A DNA stretch of 64,000 nucleotides from Cryptosporangium sp044454545 (lineage in GTDB: Bacteria; Actinomycetota; Actinomycetes; Mycobacteriales; Cryptosporangiaceae), in assembly GCF_044454545.1 (NCBI RefSeq), contig NZ_JBITDV010000002.1:62001-126000 (forward strand). Reading direction: 5' to 3'. A model generated the notes under the pieces. That model worked only from the letters and a program-made list of their open reading frames with translations. It did no database searches and had not been told where the DNA came from. This document shows positions 60,468-64,000 of the stretch, one piece after another. The translations under genes were made by a program, and so were the position numbers. Numbering within the stretch: the first letter of the stretch is position 1; every line of letters begins with the position of its first letter.

Positions 60468-61738
60468 AGGGCGGTGAACACCAGCGCGACGTTGTGGCCG
60501 CCGAAGCCGAACGAGTCGTTGACCGCGGCCGTGATCTGCAGCTTCCGCGCCGTGTTGGCCGCGATGTCGAGGCAGACCCCGTCGTCCGGGTCTTCGAGGT
60601 TGATCGTCGGCGGCACGATCCCGTCCCGGATGGACAGGACGGTCGCGATCGCCTCCACCGCGCCGGCCGCGCCGAGCAGGTGCCCGGTCATCGACTTGGT
60701 CGCGGTGACGACCGGGTGATCCCCGATGGCCGTGCGGAGCGCCAGCAGCTCACCCATGTCGCCCGCGGGCGTCGACGTCGAGTGGCCGTTGACGTGCTGG
60801 ATGTCCGCGCCGGTCAGCCCACCGTCTCGGAGGGCCTCGGACACGGCACGCGCCTGGCCGCTGCCCGACGGGTCGGGCTGGACGATGTCGTAGCCGTCGG
60901 CCGTGATACCGGCACCGGCCAGCACCGCGTACCCCGAACGCCCACGGGCCCGGGCGTGATCGGCCCGTTCGAGGACGACCATGCCGCCGCCCTCACCGAG
61001 GACGAAACCGTCCCGGCCCTTGTCGTACGGACGCGACGCGCGCTCCGGCTCGTCGTTACGGGTCGACATCGCCCGCATCGCGGCGAAACCGGCCATCGGC
61101 AGCGGGTGGATGCACGCTTCGGCCCCACCGGCCAGCACGACGTCGGCCTTGCCGGTCCGGATCAGCTCCAGACCCATCGCGATCGCCTCGGCACCGGTCG
61201 CACACGCCGACACCGGCGCGCGCACGGCGGCCTTCGCGCCGAGTTCCAGACCGACGACGGCCGCCGGGCCGTTCGGCATCAGCATCGGGACGGTCAGCGG
61301 CGAGACCCGGCGGGGTCCCTTCTCCCGCAGGACGTCCCACTGGCCGAGCAGGGTCAGCGCGCCGCCGATGCCGGAGCCCACCACGACGGCGAGCCGCTCG
61401 GGCTCGACCTCGGGTGCGCCGGCGTCCCGCCACGCTTCGCGGGCAGCGACGACGGCGACCTGCTGGACCCGGTCCATCCGGCGGGCCTTGACCCGCTCGA
61501 TCACCTCGGTGGGCTCCACCGCGAGCCGGGCGGCGATCCGCACCGGCATCTCGGCGGCCCACTCCTCGGAAAGCTGCCGCACACCGGACCGGCCGGCGAG
61601 CATGGCTTCCCACGTGGAGACGGCGTCGCCACCGAGCGGGGTGGTGGCACCCAGCCCGGTGACGAGCACCTCGACAGAAGCGCCGGCACCGTTGGGCGCC
61701 GGAGCGGCGGAGACCTCAGCGGAGGGGCGCTCGGTCAT
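60464..61738 (-). CDS. fabF: Beta-ketoacyl-ACP synthase II
   Basis: 424 aa. It elongates acyl-ACP with malonyl-ACP in fatty-acid synthase II. The active-site Cys is in APVSACATGAEAIAMG, and the two His are in VNGHSTSTPAGD and TKSMTGHLLGAAGA. NDSFGFGGHN is the C-terminal gate. An extra 20-residue N-terminus precedes VLVTGLGATTPLGGD. It begins four bases after acpP. Confidence 0.93.
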   Translation of the reverse strand: MTERPSAEVSAAPAPNGAGASVEVLVTGLGATTPLGGDAVSTWEAMLAGRSGVRQLSEEWAAEMPVRIAARLAVEPTEVIERVKARRMDRVQQVAVVAAREAWRDAGAPEVEPERLAVVVGSGIGGALTLLGQWDVLREKGPRRVSPLTVPMLMPNGPAAVVGLELGAKAAVRAPVSACATGAEAIAMGLELIRTGKADVVLAGGAEACIHPLPMAGFAAMRAMSTRNDEPERASRPYDKGRDGFVLGEGGGMVVLERADHARARGRSGYAVLAGAGITADGYDIVQPDPSGSGQARAVSEALRDGGLTGADIQHVNGHSTSTPAGDMGELLALRTAIGDHPVVTATKSMTGHLLGAAGAVEAIATVLSIRDGIVPPTINLEDPDDGVCLDIAANTARKLQITAAVNDSFGFGGHNVALVFTAL

Positions 61739-61742
61739 AAGC

Positions 61743-61988
61743 TCAGGCCTGTGCCTGGGAGATGTAGGCCACCGCGTCGCCCACGGTCTTCAGGCCCTGG
61801 ACGTCGTCGTCCGGGATCTTGACGCCGAACTTCTCCTCGGCGGCGACGACCACCTCGACCATGGACAGCGAGTCCACGTCCAGGTCGTCCGTGAAGGACT
61901 TGTCGTCCGCGACGTCGTCCTTGGAGACGTCGGCGATCTCCTCCAGGATTTCCGCCAGGCCGGCACGGATCTCGTCGTTGCTGCTCAC
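61743..61988 (-). CDS. acpP: Acyl carrier protein
   Basis: 81 aa, acidic, GTG start. The 4'-phosphopantetheine attachment Ser40 is in DLDVDSLSMVE. It carries growing acyl chains between FabD, FabH and FabF products. The fabH-acpP gap is 38 bases and holds an AAAGGA SD about eleven bases from the start. Confidence 0.94.
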   Translation of the reverse strand: MSSNDEIRAGLAEILEEIADVSKDDVADDKSFTDDLDVDSLSMVEVVVAAEEKFGVKIPDDDVQGLKTVGDAVAYISQAQA

Positions 61989-62026
61989 AGTGGCTGTTTT
62001 CCTTTCGCTGTTGCTGGGGACCGAGC

Positions 62027-62998
62027 TCAGGGCAGTGTGACTACCTGGCCGGCGTAGGTGAGGCCGCCGCCGAAGCCGAACAGCAGCGCGTGGCCGCCCG
62101 AGGGCAGTTCGCCGCGCTCGACGAGCTTCGACAGAGCCAGGGGGATCGACGCCGAGGACGTGTTACCGGACTCGATGATGTCCCGTGCGATCACCGCGTT
62201 GGTCGCGCCGAGGCGCTTCGCGATGTGATCGATGATGCGGACGTTCGCCTGGTGCGGGATGAACGCGACCAGGTCTTCCGGGGCGACGCCCGCCCGCTCG
62301 CACGCCTGCAGCGCGAACGGCGCCAGCTTGGTGGTGGCCCAGCGGAAGACCGCCTGGCCCTCCTGCCGGATGTAGCCCGCGTCGTCGATCTCCAGGACGT
62401 CACCGCGCGGGCCGTCACTGCCCCAGAGCACCGGCCCGATGGCGTTGCGCGCGGAGGCGGTCACGACCGCGGCACCGGCGCCGTCGGCGAACAGGATGCA
62501 GGTCGTCCGGTCGGTGAAGTCCATCACCTGGGTGAGCTTCTCGGCGCCGATGACGAGCGCGGTTTTGGCCGCACCGGCGGTGATCGCGTGCTGCGCGGTC
62601 GCCAGGCCGTAGCTGAAGCCCGAGCAGGCGGTGTTGATGTCGTAGGAGCCGGGCGCGTTGATACCGAGCCGCGCCGCGACCTGGCTGGCGACGTTCGGCA
62701 GCATGGTCGGTGGAGTCAGCGTCGCGACGACGACCAGGTCGACGTCGGTCGCCTCGATGCCGGCGTTCGCCAGCGCCTTGCCCGCCGCGGCCACCGACAT
62801 CGTGAGCGTGTCTTCGTCCGGGCCCGCGAACCGGCGGGCCTTGATGCCGACCCGGTCCTGGATCCAGGCGTCGTTGGTCTCGACGCCCCACTCGTTCGCG
62901 AGGTCGTCGTTGGTGACGACCCGGGCCGGCTGGTAGTGGCCGAGCCCGGCGATGCGCGCACCGGGGCCATCCGTGTAACTCATGTCCGTGTTGGTCAA
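62027..62998 (-). CDS. fabH: Beta-ketoacyl-ACP synthase III
   Basis: 323 aa if it begins at TTG 62998, which makes a TTGA overlap with the fabD stop and has GGAG about seven bases upstream; ATG 62983 (318 aa) has no SD. Catalytic Cys (120 from the ATG) in NTACSGFSYG, His in PHQANVRI and Asn in GNTSSAS. It starts chains from acetyl- or branched acyl-CoA and malonyl-ACP. Confidence 0.92.
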   Translation of the reverse strand: MTNTDMSYTDGPGARIAGLGHYQPARVVTNDDLANEWGVETNDAWIQDRVGIKARRFAGPDEDTLTMSVAAAGKALANAGIEATDVDLVVVATLTPPTMLPNVASQVAARLGINAPGSYDINTACSGFSYGLATAQHAITAGAAKTALVIGAEKLTQVMDFTDRTTCILFADGAGAAVVTASARNAIGPVLWGSDGPRGDVLEIDDAGYIRQEGQAVFRWATTKLAPFALQACERAGVAPEDLVAFIPHQANVRIIDHIAKRLGATNAVIARDIIESGNTSSASIPLALSKLVERGELPSGGHALLFGFGGGLTYAGQVVTLP

Positions 62999-63915
62999 GA
63001 ACGGGCTCCGATCAGCTCGGCGGCGGCCGGAAGGTCGTCGGGGGTGTTGACGGTGACGACCTTGACGCCCTTCATCGCGCGCTTGGCCAGGCCGGCCAGC
63101 GTCCCGGCGGGCGCCAGTTCGATCGCGGCGGTCACGCCGAGTCCGAGCAGCGCCTCCTGGCAACTGTCCCAGCGCACCGGCGAGGTCACCTGACGGACGA
63201 TACGGGCCAGGGCTTCGGCGCCGGTCGGCACGGCCGTGCCGTCGGCGTTGGAGAGCAGCGTGGGCGCCGGGTCGGTCGTGGTGACCCGTGCGGCGACCGC
63301 GCCGAGCGCCTCCCGGGCGGGCGCCATGTACGGAGTGTGGAACGCGCCGGCGACCTGCAGCGCGATGATCCGGGCGCGGGCAGGCGGGTCGTCGGCGAGT
63401 TTCGCCAGCGCGGGCAGCGGACCGGCCGCGACGATCTGACCGGCGCCGTTGCGGTTGGCCGGGGTGAGGCCGAGTGAATCCAGCCGTTCCAGCACCTCGT
63501 CCTCGACGCCGCCGAGGACGGCGCTCATGCCGGTCGGCTCGAGCGCGCACGCGGCAGCCATCTCGCGGCCGCGGACGGCGGCCAGCTCCACGGCGGCCGA
63601 ACCGCCGACGACACCGGCCAGCGCGGCGGCGGTCAGCTCGCCGATGCTGTGTCCGGCCACCACGTCCACGTCGGAAACGGGCAGGAACGACGCAACCATC
63701 AGGCCGGCGGCGACCAGCAGCGGCTGCGTCTTGGCGGTGTCCCGGATCTCGTCGGCGTCGGCCTCGGTTCCCCACCGCGCGATCTCGAGGCCGGTCACTG
63801 TCGAGTACTGATCGATCAGTGCGGAGGCACGGTCGGCGCCGTCCCATCCGGTGAGCCACGGGGTGAGGAAGCCTGGCTTCTGCGAGCCCTGTCCGGGGGC
63901 GAGTAGGGCGAGCAC
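62995..63915 (-). CDS. fabD: Malonyl-CoA:ACP transacylase
   Basis: 306 aa, GTG start with GAGG eight bases upstream. LLAPGQGSQKPG is the N-terminal motif, Ser90 in AGHSIGE is the nucleophile, and GAFHTPYMAPA holds the catalytic His. It loads malonate onto AcpP. It is the first gene of the operon in this window; actinomycetes often have a fasR/PucR-type regulator upstream, which would lie beyond the edge. Confidence 0.93.
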   Translation of the reverse strand: MLALLAPGQGSQKPGFLTPWLTGWDGADRASALIDQYSTVTGLEIARWGTEADADEIRDTAKTQPLLVAAGLMVASFLPVSDVDVVAGHSIGELTAAALAGVVGGSAAVELAAVRGREMAAACALEPTGMSAVLGGVEDEVLERLDSLGLTPANRNGAGQIVAAGPLPALAKLADDPPARARIIALQVAGAFHTPYMAPAREALGAVAARVTTTDPAPTLLSNADGTAVPTGAEALARIVRQVTSPVRWDSCQEALLGLGVTAAIELAPAGTLAGLAKRAMKGVKVVTVNTPDDLPAAAELIGARS

Positions 63916-63981
63916 CTCTTGAGCCTCGCAATTTCCGGGCCGCTTTCGCGGTATGGCGGGCGACTAACTCCTCCGCAGGTT

Positions 63982-64000
63982 TTTGGAGGTTTCCTCCAAA
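63982..64000. repeat. Inverted repeat upstream of fabD
   Basis: Perfect 8-bp arms TTTGGAGG (63982-63989) and CCTCCAAA (63993-64000) with a 3-base loop, 67 bases before the fabD start. It may continue past the window edge. Possible operator or end of the upstream gene. Confidence 0.5.

Noticed and set aside
62999..63931. A continuous frame that would fuse fabH to upstream sequence
   Set aside because: The upstream part is Arg-rich shadow of fabD; FabH begins at TTG 62998 or ATG 62983.

Overview
The window is about 70% GC with strong third-position GC bias, GTG/TTG starts, stop-start overlaps and a fabD-fabH-acpP-fabF operon. These point to a filamentous or sporulating high-GC actinomycete. 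A Tad pilus locus, a methyl-accepting chemotaxis protein, dispersed anti-anti-sigma/PP2C genes and two LacI-controlled sugar-uptake operons fit a motile-spore soil actinomycete of the Frankia/Cryptosporangium/Kineosporia kind. The genus cannot be fixed from the sequence alone. No tRNA, rRNA, CRISPR array, transposase or phage gene was seen.

Layout. 1-9744: Tad (Flp-type) pilus/secretion locus, all on +, nearly every gene overlapping the next: SAF-domain (CpaB-like) tail, CpaE/TadZ-like ATPase, CpaF/TadA ATPase, TadB, TadC, an unlisted 58-aa pilin-like protein, two TadE-like pseudopilins, a TadG-like protein and a large LysM membrane protein. 9745-12800: repeat-rich zone (36-bp, degenerate 15-bp and 12-bp tandem repeats) containing a PPOX-fold flavin/F420 enzyme behind a SoxR/MerR-like dyad, and a ROK protein lacking its catalytic aspartate. 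12.5-16.4 kb: GGDEF+HD-GYP membrane protein and a pirin. 16.4-24.5 kb (minus): CPA2 cation/H+ antiporter coupled to a SecDF fusion, a secreted protein, a PAS/SpoIIE phosphatase, SerA and a STAS protein. 24.7-34.1 kb: housekeeping and accessory genes (aldo-keto reductase, family-A DNA polymerase paralogue, small membrane proteins, second STAS protein, PlsC-type acyltransferase, XdhC, DoxX-like, PHP, HAD-IIA, TetR). 34.0-35.4 kb: a PAP2-GtrA fusion.

35.5-46.76 kb is a complete L-rhamnose regulon. A divergent LacI regulator and paired operators face an ABC importer (ATPase, two permeases, lipoprotein), followed by mutarotase, isomerase, a bifunctional aldolase/dehydrogenase and a kinase, ending in a perfect hairpin. 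A 38-bp imperfect inverted repeat sits between the binding-protein gene and the catabolic genes. Together the products take up L-rhamnose, interconvert its anomers, isomerise it to rhamnulose, phosphorylate it, cleave it to DHAP and lactaldehyde, and oxidise the lactaldehyde.

46.77-64 kb: a decayed DUF559 gene, a metallophosphoesterase and a chemotaxis receptor. Next is a second sugar operon (binding protein, two permeases, GH31 alpha-xylosidase/glucosidase) under a LacI regulator with matching 14-bp palindromes at both promoters. Small unknown genes, a K+ channel, DUF3145 and a NagZ-like lipoprotein-type glycosidase follow. The window ends in the fatty-acid synthase II operon.

Most promising unexplained items: the 58-aa pilin-like protein, the ROK pseudokinase, the structured leader plus 12-bp repeats before the cyclic-di-GMP protein, the 15-bp-phased repeat tract, and the long inverted repeat in the rhamnose operon. 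I see no wholly new defence or biosynthetic system.
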